Assembly (NCBI RefSeq): GCF_018070345.1 | Contig: NZ_JAGPXX010000025.1 | Span: 6,168-70,167, forward strand | From: Streptomyces sp. F63 | GTDB lineage: Bacteria; Actinomycetota; Actinomycetes; Streptomycetales; Streptomycetaceae | DNA: 64,000 nucleotides | Reading direction: 5' to 3' | Part shown: positions 1 through 8,233 of the stretch, in pieces | Numbering within the stretch: position 1 is the stretch's first letter | How the letters are laid out: each line of letters starts with the position of its first letter | Notes under the pieces: generated by a model | Database searches by the model: none | What the model was told of the DNA's origin: nothing | Seen by the model: only the letters and a program-made list of their open reading frames with translations | Position numbers and translations under genes: made by a program

Positions 1-135
1 CGGTGCGGCGGTGCGGCGGTGCGGCGGTGCGGCGGTGCGGCGGTGCGGCGGTGCGGCGGTGCGGCGGTGCGGCGGTGCGGCGGTGCGGCGGTGCGGCGGT
101 GCGGCGGTGCGGCGGTGCGGCGGTGCGGCGGTGCG
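1..135. repeat. 8-bp tandem repeat, about 17 copies
   Basis: The unit CGGTGCGG is repeated without error from the first base to 135 and probably continues beyond the window. The period is not a multiple of three, so the frame changes with every copy and the array is unlikely to be coding. Bases 136-366 hold only GC-rich sequence and a small dyad at 291-305 (GGCCCC-GAA-GGGGCC). I see no gene there. Confidence 0.9.
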
Positions 136-366
136 AACGTACTGGGCGAGCTGGTCGCCCGGAACCAGTGCGCCGGCGAACGTTCGGCCGGTGAACAGGC
201 CCCGCAGCGCCACCTGTTGGCGGCGTGTGGTGACGGGCGGCGCATCAGCCGTGGGGCCGGAGCGAGGGGACCGGCCCCCCGGAGCTCAGCGGCCCCGAAG
301 GGGCCCCGGGCCGAGGCCCCGGGCCGGAAACCCCGCCCCCGGAACCGGTGGTGTCACCCGGGGTCC

Positions 367-383
367 CCGGGGCCGGGCCCCGG
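367..383 (-). terminator. Hairpin after the ThuA gene
   Basis: A perfect 7-bp stem (CCGGGGC/GCCCCGG) with a 3-base loop lies 5 bp past the stop codon of the minus-strand ThuA gene. There is no T-run, as is usual in Streptomyces terminators. Confidence 0.45.
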
Positions 384-388
384 CGGGA

Positions 389-1951
389 TCAGTGCCCACC
401 TCCGTCCGGGAGTTCGCTGATCCTGATGTTGCGGAACGACACCTCGTCGCCGTCCCCGTGGTTCTGGATGCCGATGTGGCCCTCGGTGAGACTGCGCGCC
501 GGGTCGGTGTTGGTGAAGTCGTTGACCGGGACGCCGTTCAGCCGGACCCGCAGCCGTTCGCCCTCCACCCGGATCTCGAAGGTGTTCCACTCCCCTGGCG
601 GGTTGAGCGCCGCGTCCCGGGCGGCGATGTCGGCGGACTGCACTCCGTAGACGGCTCCGGTGGTCCGGTCGGGTGCGTCGCTCGCGTCGATCTGGATCTC
701 GTATCCCCGCTCCACGGCCGTCCAGGGGTCGTCGGAGGCCGGGAAGCCGACGAAGACACCGGAGTTGTCGTCGTCGGCCATGCGCCAGTCGAGCTTGAGC
801 GAGTACGAGCGGAACGGGCGCTCCGCGTACCAGAGGAGGCCCATGCCGCCGGAGGAGGTGATCGTGGCGCCGCCGTCGGCCTCGTCGCGGGTGAAGGAGC
901 CCGGGCCGGCCTGGCGCCAGGCGTCGAGGCCGCCTCCGGTGCGGTCGAGAAGCGGGGTGTAGCCGGTCTCGGGGCGGCAGTCGGCCCGCACGGCACCGGT
1001 GGCGTAGCGGATGCCGCCCAGGAGGTGGGTGAGGAAGGCCGGTTCGGCGTAGGACTCCCGGGTGTGGCCGAGGCCGGTGTAGAAGGCGCGGCCGCCCTCG
1101 TACTCCTGGCACCAGGCGATGGGGTGGTCCCCGTCCATGGTGCCGCCGCTGTACGAGGACTCGTCCAGGCTCGCCAGCACCCGGGCGGTGTTCCGGGGGT
1201 TGGTGCGGTAGTTGTACCACTCGTCGGTGCGGTCCCAGGCGGGGCCGAGGTGGGCGGTGGCGGGGTGGGCGCGGTCCTCGACGAGGACGGTGGCGGGCTG
1301 GATCTGCGGGTGGCTCGCGAAGTAGGCGCCGGCCAGGCCGCCGTAGAAGGGCCAGTCGTACTCGGTGTCGGCGGCCGCGTGGATGCCCACGTAGCCGCCG
1401 CCGTCGCCGATGTAGTCCTCGAACGCCCGCTGCTGCTCCGCGTCGAGGACGTCGCCGGTGGTGGAGAGGAAGACGACGGCGCCGTAGCGGTCGAGGTTCC
1501 CGGGGGTGAAGGCGGTGGCGTCCTCGGTGGCGTCGACGAGGAAGTCGTTCCGGGCGCCGAGGTCCCGGAGGGCGGCGATGCCGTCGGGGATGGAGTCGTG
1601 GCGGAACCCGGCCGTCTTGGAGAAGACCAGGATCCGCGTGCTGTCGTTGTCGGCGGCGCGCTGCGGCGCCGCGCTGCCGGGAAGGGCCATGGCGCCGAGC
1701 ATAAGCACGGCGGAGAGCAGAAGCGCGGCGCAGCGGCCGGGGGTGGCCCGGCGCACTCCGGTGGGCGGCATGGCGTGGAGCAGGGCGGTGCGGGGGCCGG
1801 CGGGACGCCGCGGGACGGCGTACCGCAGGGCGGTGATGACGCGGCGGACGGCGGCGCGGGAGAGGACGCGGGCGCGGGCGCGGGAGAGGGCGGTGGCACG
1901 GACGGGGGCGGGGGCGGGGGGACGTGAGCGCCGGTCTCGGGGGGTGCGCAT
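389..1951 (-). CDS. Secreted ThuA-domain and DUF1080 (3-keto-glycoside hydrolase-like) protein
   Basis: Protein of 520 residues. After a long Arg/Ala-rich N-terminus with a hydrophobic stretch ending in an Ala-rich cleavage site (about 75-95), a ThuA-like trehalose-utilisation domain (about 100-320, beginning ILVFSKTAGFRHDSIPDG) is followed by a DUF1080/concanavalin-like domain (about 335-515), a family linked to hydrolysis of 3-keto-disaccharides. The ATG at 1951 has GGAGGAAGGAG upstream. A later ATG at 1771 would give a more typical signal peptide and cannot be excluded. It lies downstream of, and parallel to, the sugar dehydrogenase gene, so the two probably act together on an extracellular sugar. 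The substrate is unknown. Confidence 0.88.
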   Translation of the reverse strand: MRTPRDRRSRPPAPAPVRATALSRARARVLSRAAVRRVITALRYAVPRRPAGPRTALLHAMPPTGVRRATPGRCAALLLSAVLMLGAMALPGSAAPQRAADNDSTRILVFSKTAGFRHDSIPDGIAALRDLGARNDFLVDATEDATAFTPGNLDRYGAVVFLSTTGDVLDAEQQRAFEDYIGDGGGYVGIHAAADTEYDWPFYGGLAGAYFASHPQIQPATVLVEDRAHPATAHLGPAWDRTDEWYNYRTNPRNTARVLASLDESSYSGGTMDGDHPIAWCQEYEGGRAFYTGLGHTRESYAEPAFLTHLLGGIRYATGAVRADCRPETGYTPLLDRTGGGLDAWRQAGPGSFTRDEADGGATITSSGGMGLLWYAERPFRSYSLKLDWRMADDDNSGVFVGFPASDDPWTAVERGYEIQIDASDAPDRTTGAVYGVQSADIAARDAALNPPGEWNTFEIRVEGERLRVRLNGVPVNDFTNTDPARSLTEGHIGIQNHGDGDEVSFRNIRISELPDGGGH

Positions 1952-2157
1952 GGGGGGTGCTCCTTCCTCCGGGCGTCCGGGAAAGCGGGGGCCGGCGCGC
2001 GGCCCGGGGCGTTCCCGGGCCGGTGGCCGGGCCGTCCTCCCGGAGCGCGGGGTCGGCCGGTGGTGCGGTCGGCGGCCCGCCTCCGGAGGGACGGCGGACC
2101 GGATCGTCGGGTCGGGTCGGGTCGGCGGTACGACGCTGCGGGCCGTGCGGTGGTGCC

Positions 2158-2325
2158 GGTGCCGTGCGGTGGTGCGGTGGTGCCGGTGCCGTGCGGTGGT
2201 GCGGTGGTACCGGTGCCGGGTGCCGTGGTGCCGGGTGCCGTGGTGCCGGGTGCCGTGCGGTGGTGCCGGTTCTCCTGGGCGGCCCCGCCGGCCCCGCCGG
2301 CCCCGCCAGCCCCGCCGGCCCCGCC
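2158..2325. repeat. Compound minisatellite between the two secreted-protein genes
   Basis: Three arrays are adjacent: two 27-bp units (2158-2184 and 2185-2211, one mismatch), two exact 15-bp units GGGTGCCGTGGTGCC (2218-2247), and five 9-bp GGCCCCGCC-type units (2281-2325, one variant). They fill most of the 437-bp gap 1952-2388. No gene or clear promoter is visible in the gap. Confidence 0.85.
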
Positions 2326-2388
2326 GGCACGCCGGGACTGGCCGGCCGGGCCCGGGGCACCCGGGGGCCGCCCGGCCGGCCCGCCCGG

Positions 2389-4893
2389 TCAGCCGGTGCT
2401 GAAGGTGAAGTCGTCCACCTCGAACAGCGGTCCGTCACCGGAGCCGGAGCCGGAGCCCTTGGCGACCAGGTAGAGCGTCGTGGTCGTGTCCGGTGCTCCC
2501 GACAGTTCGGCGGTGACGTCCTCGAAGCTCTCCCAGCCGCCGGTCGCCGGGACCTCCGCCGAGCCGAGGAGAGTGCCCGCCGGTGAGCCGCTGCGGATCT
2601 CCAGCGTGCCGCCCGCGCCGCCGGAGGCGACCCGCGCGGTGAGGGCGGTGGCGTCGGCGAGGAGATACGGCTCGAAGGAGATCCAGTCGCCGTCGTCCAG
2701 CGAGCCGGCGGTGCGGCCGCCGTGGGCTCCCTCGCGTTCGGTGGCCTCGGCGCCCTGTGTGTCGCCGTAGTGCTCGGCCTGGCGGTTCCTCGGCTGGACG
2801 ACGTTGCTGTCGCTGCCGGTCAGCGCGGGCTGGCCGCCTCCGCCGTTGTCGGTGTACTCGGCGTTGAAGACCCCGAAGATGTTGGCGTTGGGGTCGTGCT
2901 CGCCGTCCGCCGTGGTCTTGAGGGTGCCGGAGCAGCCAGTGGCCGAGGTGATGGGGTGGCCGTGGTTGTCGTGGCCGAGGACGTAGGTGACCTCGACCTT
3001 GGAGCAGTCGATCTCGCCGTCCTCGGGGTCGGTCACCGTCACCTCGAACGGGATCTCGTCACCGAAGGCGAACAGCCGCCCGTCGCCCGGGAGTTCGAGG
3101 GTGACGGTCGGGGCCGTGTTGCCGACGGTGAGGTGGACGCTCGCGGAGCCCGTGCGGCCGGAGGGGTCGGTCGCGGTGACGGTGGCGGTGTAGGTGCCGT
3201 TCTCGCGGTAGGTGTGGGTGGGATCGGCGTAGTCCGAGGTGGTGCCGTCGCCGAAGTCCCAGTGGTAGGTCAGCTCGTCGCCGTCGGCGTCGGTGGTGCC
3301 CTCGGCGGAGAACGTCACCTTCAGCGGTGCCTGGCCGGAGGTGCGGTCGGCGGCGGCCTCGGCGACCGGTGAGTGGCCGTCGGTGGCGTTCTCGATGCGG
3401 TAGAGGGCGGAGTTCTCGTCGCCGCCGAACCAGGAGAGGCCGTAGTCGAGGACGTACAGGGCGCCGTCCGGGCCGAAGGCCATGTCCATGATCTGGGTGC
3501 CGGACCAGGGGAAGTCGTTGATCGACTGGACGGTGCCGTCCGCGCCGTGCTCGATCCGCTTGATCCACTGGCGGCCGAACTCCCCGGCGAAGAAGTCCCC
3601 GTCATAGGCTTCCGGGAACTTGACCGGCGAGTCGAGGTCCGCGTCGTAGCGGTAGACGGGGCCGCCCATCGGGGACTCGGAGCCGTAGCCGAACTCCGGT
3701 ACGGAGCCGTTGTCGTACGGGATCCAGGCGGGCTGCGCGGCGGGCAGCTCGGTGAGGCCCGTGTTGTGCCGGGAGGTGTTGCGGGGCGCGGAGCAGTCGA
3801 AGCTCCCGCCGGGGGTCCGGGTGGCGAAGTCGTAGTCGCGGTAGGGCTCGTTGTCGCCGACGCAGTACGGCCAGCCGAAGTTGCCGGGGGCGGTGACGCG
3901 GGTGAACTCGACCATGCCGGCCGGTCCGCGGTCCGGGTCGGCGGCGCCCGCGTCGGGGCCGTAGTCGCCGACGTAGACGGTGCCGGTGGGCTGGTCGACG
4001 CTCATCCGGAAGGGGTTGCGGAAGCCCATCGCGTAGATCTCGGGACGGGTCTTCTCCGTACCGGGGGCGAAGAGGTTGCCGTCCGGGATCGTGTACGAGC
4101 CGTCGTCCGCGACCTTGATGCGGAGGATCTTGCCGCGCAGGTCGTTGCTGTTGCCGGAGGTGCGGCGGGCGTCGTAGGCCGGGTTGCGGCGCTCGCGGTC
4201 GTCCAGGGGCGCGTAGCCGTCGGAGGCGAAGGGGTTGGAGTCGTCGCCGGTGGAGAGGTAGAGGTTCCCCTCGGCGTCGAAGTCGATGTCGCCGCCGACG
4301 TGGCAGCAGATGCCGCGGGTGGCGGGGACGTCGAGGACCTTCTTCTCGCTGCCGGTGTCCAGTGTGCCGTCCTCGTTGAGGACGAAGCGGGAGAGCCGGT
4401 TGACGCCCTCGTACGGGGCGAAGTCCTCGGGGTCGCCGCTGTTGGGGGCGTCACCGCCGGGGGTGTCGAGCTTGGGCGCGTAGTAGAGGTAGACCGCGCG
4501 GTTGTCCGCGAAGTCCGGGTCGATGGCGACGCCTTGGAGGCCTTCCTCGTCGTGCGAGTAGACGGGGAGCTTCCCGGAGACCTTGGTGTTCCCGGCGGCG
4601 TCGGTGATGCGTAACGTGCCGTCGCGCGAGGTGTGCAGGACCGAGCGGTCGGGCAGCACGGCGAGGGTCATGGGCTCGCCGGTCTCGGCCGCGCCCTTGG
4701 CGAGGGTGACCTGCTGGAAGTCCTCGGCGGCGGGGGCCTGCGGGGCGCGCTCACCGGAGGCGGAGGCCGGAGCCGCGGCCGGGGCGGGGGCGGCGCCCGA
4801 GGGCGGGGCGGTGAGGGCGAGGGTGGCTCCGGCGAGCAGCGAACTCGTCAGCAGCGCGAGGGACTTGCGGAGTCTGAGCCGTTTCCTGTGCAC
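2389..4893 (-). CDS. Secreted PQQ-dependent sugar dehydrogenase with PKD and carbohydrate-binding domains
   Basis: Protein of 834 residues. It has a Sec signal peptide (positive KRLRLRK, then a hydrophobic stretch to AAPA, about 1-35). A glucose/sorbosone dehydrogenase-type beta-propeller covers about 60-490, including HDEEGLQGVAIDPDF, FRNPFRMSV and GNFGWPYC. A PKD domain (about 509-588, YHWDFGDGTTSDYADPTHTY) and a C-terminal CBM6-like module (about 700-834, starting QAEHYGDTQG) follow. The GTG start at 4893 is chosen because GGAGGA stands 5 bases upstream and the signal peptide begins there. The enzyme would oxidise a sugar outside the cell or at the cell surface. The shared 17-bp motif lies about 240 bp upstream. 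Confidence 0.92.
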   Translation of the reverse strand: MHRKRLRLRKSLALLTSSLLAGATLALTAPPSGAAPAPAAAPASASGERAPQAPAAEDFQQVTLAKGAAETGEPMTLAVLPDRSVLHTSRDGTLRITDAAGNTKVSGKLPVYSHDEEGLQGVAIDPDFADNRAVYLYYAPKLDTPGGDAPNSGDPEDFAPYEGVNRLSRFVLNEDGTLDTGSEKKVLDVPATRGICCHVGGDIDFDAEGNLYLSTGDDSNPFASDGYAPLDDRERRNPAYDARRTSGNSNDLRGKILRIKVADDGSYTIPDGNLFAPGTEKTRPEIYAMGFRNPFRMSVDQPTGTVYVGDYGPDAGAADPDRGPAGMVEFTRVTAPGNFGWPYCVGDNEPYRDYDFATRTPGGSFDCSAPRNTSRHNTGLTELPAAQPAWIPYDNGSVPEFGYGSESPMGGPVYRYDADLDSPVKFPEAYDGDFFAGEFGRQWIKRIEHGADGTVQSINDFPWSGTQIMDMAFGPDGALYVLDYGLSWFGGDENSALYRIENATDGHSPVAEAAADRTSGQAPLKVTFSAEGTTDADGDELTYHWDFGDGTTSDYADPTHTYRENGTYTATVTATDPSGRTGSASVHLTVGNTAPTVTLELPGDGRLFAFGDEIPFEVTVTDPEDGEIDCSKVEVTYVLGHDNHGHPITSATGCSGTLKTTADGEHDPNANIFGVFNAEYTDNGGGGQPALTGSDSNVVQPRNRQAEHYGDTQGAEATEREGAHGGRTAGSLDDGDWISFEPYLLADATALTARVASGGAGGTLEIRSGSPAGTLLGSAEVPATGGWESFEDVTAELSGAPDTTTTLYLVAKGSGSGSGDGPLFEVDDFTFSTG

Positions 4894-5129
4894 GGATGTC
4901 CTCCGGAGGATGACGGTGTGTGACAGGCGCGCGCCGTCGCGCCGTGGGGGGCTGCGGTGCAAGTGCGGGCTGGTGCGGTGCGGTGCGAAAGCGGTCGGGC
5001 GTCGGCAAAGTGCCGGCCCGGGGGCCGCGTCGCACCACCGGGATCACCGTGACCGATACACCTCAAGGACCGTAGCTTTGTTCGTCTTTTTCGGAAACCC
5101 CTTCGACACACATCAGCCATGTCTTCTTC

Positions 5130-5146
5130 CTGACGCTGGACAAAGG
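5130..5146 (-). promoter_or_regulatory. Candidate shared operator/promoter element, copy 1
   Basis: Plus-strand CTGACGCTGGACAAAGG (minus: CCTTTGTCCAGCGTCAG) lies upstream of the sugar dehydrogenase gene. It matches 15 of 17 bases of 15378-15394 upstream of the ROK gene; the two differing bases are a central GC/CG swap. I see no other close copy in the window. Binding by the ROK protein or a sigma factor is inferred. Confidence 0.5.
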
Positions 5147-5160
5147 GCGAGGAGGGGCGG

Positions 5161-5259
5161 ACGGGGCCGACGCACCATCAGAATGTTCGCGGGACAGAGC
5201 ATGGGCCGGCCCACCAGGAGTTCATCCGCATCATCGAGGAAGGAGAGGTGGAGCGATGA
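5161..5259 (+). pseudogene. C-terminal remnant of a RelE/ParE-type toxin
   Basis: In the frame that ends with TGA at 5257-5259, the reading EHGPAHQEFIRIIEEGEVER runs to the stop. That stop overlaps the antitoxin start as ATGA. From memory of the family, this resembles the C-terminal tail of actinobacterial HigB/RelE-like toxins encoded just before Xre antitoxins. No start codon or upstream toxin body is present in frame, and an in-frame TGA occurs at 5131-5133. An ECSR reading at about 5172 in another frame suggests a frameshift. The annotation is tentative. Confidence 0.35.
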
Positions 5260-5597
5260 GCCACAGCCGCTGGAAGACCCTGCGTGAGCGCAAGCTCGCC
5301 GAGGGTTTGACCGAGCCGGAGGACGTGGCCGAGGCCCGTCGCGAGATCCGGCTGTCCATGGCCCTGGCGCAGGCCGTATACGACCGGCGCACCGAGCTCG
5401 GGCTCACCCGGACCGAGCTTGCCGACCGTGCGGGCCTCACCCAGGCGAAGATCTCCCGGATCGAGGGCTCCGACACCGTCCCCACGCTGCCGCTCCTCGC
5501 CAAGCTCGCCAAGGCCCTGAACGCCACCCTCAACATCGCCCTCGACAATGACGACACCCGGGTGAGCTTCACCGGGCACCACACCGACGCGGCCTGA
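5256..5597 (+). CDS. Xre/HigA-type antitoxin-like DNA-binding protein
   Basis: Protein of 113 residues. A helical N-terminus (about 1-45) is followed by a classic Cro/C1 helix-turn-helix (about 48-100, RTELGLTRTELADRAGLTQAKISRIEGSDTVPTLPLLAKLAKALNATL). The layout is that of the antitoxin in RelE/HigB-HigA pairs, in which the toxin gene comes first. Here only a fragment of the toxin seems to remain, so this would be an orphan antitoxin. The ATG at 5256 follows GAAGGAGAGGTGGAGCG. In intact pairs such proteins bind and neutralise the toxin and repress their own operon; whether this one still regulates anything is unknown. Confidence 0.85.
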   Translation: MSHSRWKTLRERKLAEGLTEPEDVAEARREIRLSMALAQAVYDRRTELGLTRTELADRAGLTQAKISRIEGSDTVPTLPLLAKLAKALNATLNIALDNDDTRVSFTGHHTDAA

Positions 5598-5835
5598 GCC
5601 GGGCAGGCATCCTCCCCTGCGTCATCCGCCGGCCTCGCTCCCGCTCCGGTCAGCCTCTCCTCCGGACCCGAGGTGCGAGGGGGCCATCGCTCCAGTGCCG
5701 AGGACAACGGCGCCCCCGGCGACCGGTGAGGAAACAGACGCCGGGGTGCGGGCGGCCGAGTCGTGGTCCCGGCACCCTCATTGACGTTTCAGCACCCCAC
5801 GAACCGGCACCCGAACCAGCCGCTTCGCAGTACTT
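5598..5835. other. Gap with no gene seen
   Basis: Together with 5866-5936 this is the convergent gap between the antitoxin gene and the immunity-like gene. It has less biased base composition and holds only the hairpin at 5836-5865. Confidence 0.5.
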
Positions 5836-5865
5836 CGCCCCGCCGGTCCTCAGACCGACGGGGCG
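5836..5865. terminator. Bidirectional hairpin terminator
   Basis: CGCCCCGCCGGTC (5836-5848) pairs with GACCGACGGGGCG (5853-5865) in 12 of 13 positions around a 4-base CTCA loop. It lies between two convergent genes, as expected for a two-way terminator. Confidence 0.75.
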
Positions 5866-5936
5866 AGGCAGACGGGCCCCAATGGCCCAGCAGCGTCCGG
5901 TGCTCGGGCTGCCGGGCCGCTCGCGAGGCCGGATAC

Positions 5937-6299
5937 TCAGGGCAGCCGGCGCCCCATCCTGGCCGACTGCCGGTTGTGGGCCTTGGTGTCCCACCACTCC
6001 TCGAGCAGGGCGCGCACCACGTGGACGAGTTGCTGGAGTCGAACGGGATCAGGGGCGGGCGAAGTGAGCACATCGACAAAGGACTTGTCGTCCCAGGGCA
6101 GGGTGACCGCCCACGCCTCGTCCTGGTGGCCACGACGCGCCACAGTGAGCCGGTACGTCAACGTCGCACTACGGTCGGGATGATGCTCGACCGACAGGCC
6201 AGTGACATTGAACCTCGTCCCGCCGTCACCGGTGGTGTACGAACGGGCCAGTTCCCGCTCGGCAGGTGTCCTGGCCGCCATGTCCGCCATACGTACCAT
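5937..6299 (-). CDS. Unknown small protein, possible immunity protein for the adjacent secreted toxin-like protein
   Basis: Protein of about 120 residues with no signal peptide and no domain I recognise. The sequence is rich in alternating beta-type segments (FNVTGLSVEHH, ATLTYRLTVARR, AWAVTLPWDD) with a C-terminal helix. The start at 6299 is preferred because GAGAGGG stands upstream; 6311 or 6290 are alternatives. It begins about 37 bp after the stop of the secreted toxin-like gene, on the same strand. A small cytoplasmic partner immediately downstream of a secreted toxin is the usual arrangement for an immunity gene. The role is inferred from position only. Confidence 0.6.
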   Translation of the reverse strand: MVRMADMAARTPAERELARSYTTGDGGTRFNVTGLSVEHHPDRSATLTYRLTVARRGHQDEAWAVTLPWDDKSFVDVLTSPAPDPVRLQQLVHVVRALLEEWWDTKAHNRQSARMGRRLP

Positions 6300-6336
6300 C
6301 CGCCCTCTCATCTCGTCCGCGCCTGCGCCGCATTTT

Positions 6337-6807
6337 CTAGCACCTGACGGCGGCGGCAGCAGTGGTGTTGACCTTGTACGCGGTCAGGAGGTCATTGGAT
6401 CCGGCGGGAGTTCCGATGATGGTGCGGAATTTCTCGATGCGCGGGCATGAATTGGTGTAGGTGGAAAATCCGCCGCGGCCATTGGAGTCTCCGGACCAGA
6501 TGGCTGATTTTATCTTCCTGTCCATCGTGTTGTTCCAGCCGTGGCGTTGCTTGATGTGCTTCCAGCCCCACGTCCTGGTGCCACAGCGCAGGGTGTACTT
6601 GGCGGGCCCCCGGAAGTACTGCCGTACCACGTAGTTGCGGCTGTGGTTCCTGCACTTCGCAGCGATGCTCTCAGCGGCGGCCTCAACGGCTGTGCCACTC
6701 GAACGGGCCGCGGCAGACGCAGAACCGGCTGTCGGTAAGACCAGAGCGGACGCGACGACGGCGGTGGTCAGCACCGCGTTAACGGTGCGGGATGTGTCGA
6801 GACGCAA
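6337..6807 (-). CDS. Secreted small basic protein, putative RNase-like toxin
   Basis: Protein of 156 residues. A Sec signal peptide (about 1-33, hydrophobic core VLTTAVVASALVLPTAGSAS) precedes a basic mature domain with four cysteines and the conserved-looking stretch TRTWGWKHIKQRHGWNN. His/Arg/Lys-rich motifs of this kind occur in BECR-fold and EndoU-like RNase toxins of polymorphic toxin systems; that link is my inference from motif style, not a confirmed family match. The start is TTG at 6807 with AGGGGGA just upstream. Several codons end in A or T, unlike the neighbours, which suggests acquisition by transfer. A putative immunity gene follows. Confidence 0.65.
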   Translation of the reverse strand: MRLDTSRTVNAVLTTAVVASALVLPTAGSASAAARSSGTAVEAAAESIAAKCRNHSRNYVVRQYFRGPAKYTLRCGTRTWGWKHIKQRHGWNNTMDRKIKSAIWSGDSNGRGGFSTYTNSCPRIEKFRTIIGTPAGSNDLLTAYKVNTTAAAAVRC

Positions 6808-7059
6808 GAGTTCCCCCTATCATGCATCCCCCGTGGTCGGCGGGGGCGTGAAGCGGCAGCCTCTTCTCCGAGGCCCTGATGACCACACCATGTCCGCCAA
6901 TCCACGGTCAACGGAATAAGGCCGTTTCTCCCTCATCGCCGGGAAGAGGCAACCGGCCTTCCGTTTCTCACCGCGCTGTTCGGACGGCGCCCCACGGTGG
7001 GACCGCCCCGCCGGGCCCGGTTGGCGTCACGCGGCAACCAGGCCGGGTCGGAGCGCCGT

Positions 7060-8064
<1,005 letters not shown>

Positions 8065-8102
8065 CGGGGCCTCCGGAAGTCGTCGGGCGGCCCGGGAGGG
8101 CC

Positions 8103-8158
8103 GGATGTGGCGGGTCGGATGTGGCGGGTCGGATGTGGCGGGTCGGATGTGGCGGGTC
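8103..8158. repeat. 14-bp tandem repeat, four exact copies
   Basis: The unit GGATGTGGCGGGTC occurs four times head to tail between the Gfo/Idh gene and the isomerase gene. It lies in the untranslated stretch of a polycistronic unit. No promoter elements are obvious within it. Confidence 0.9.
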
Positions 8159-8233
8159 GGATGGTGCCTGCGGTGGCTTCTGGGGAGCGGACGTCCGGCT
8201 CTCCGGGGCGCCCCGTCGGCTGCGGGAGGCTCC

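Noticed and set aside
1..135. CRISPR-like array
   Set aside because: The repeats are contiguous 8-mers without spacers.
11..1927. 638-codon plus-strand open frame across the ThuA gene
   Set aside because: It is antisense to a gene with recognisable domains. Its composition is Val/Gly/Glu-rich, as expected of the shadow of a GC-rich gene, and it starts in an 8-bp repeat.
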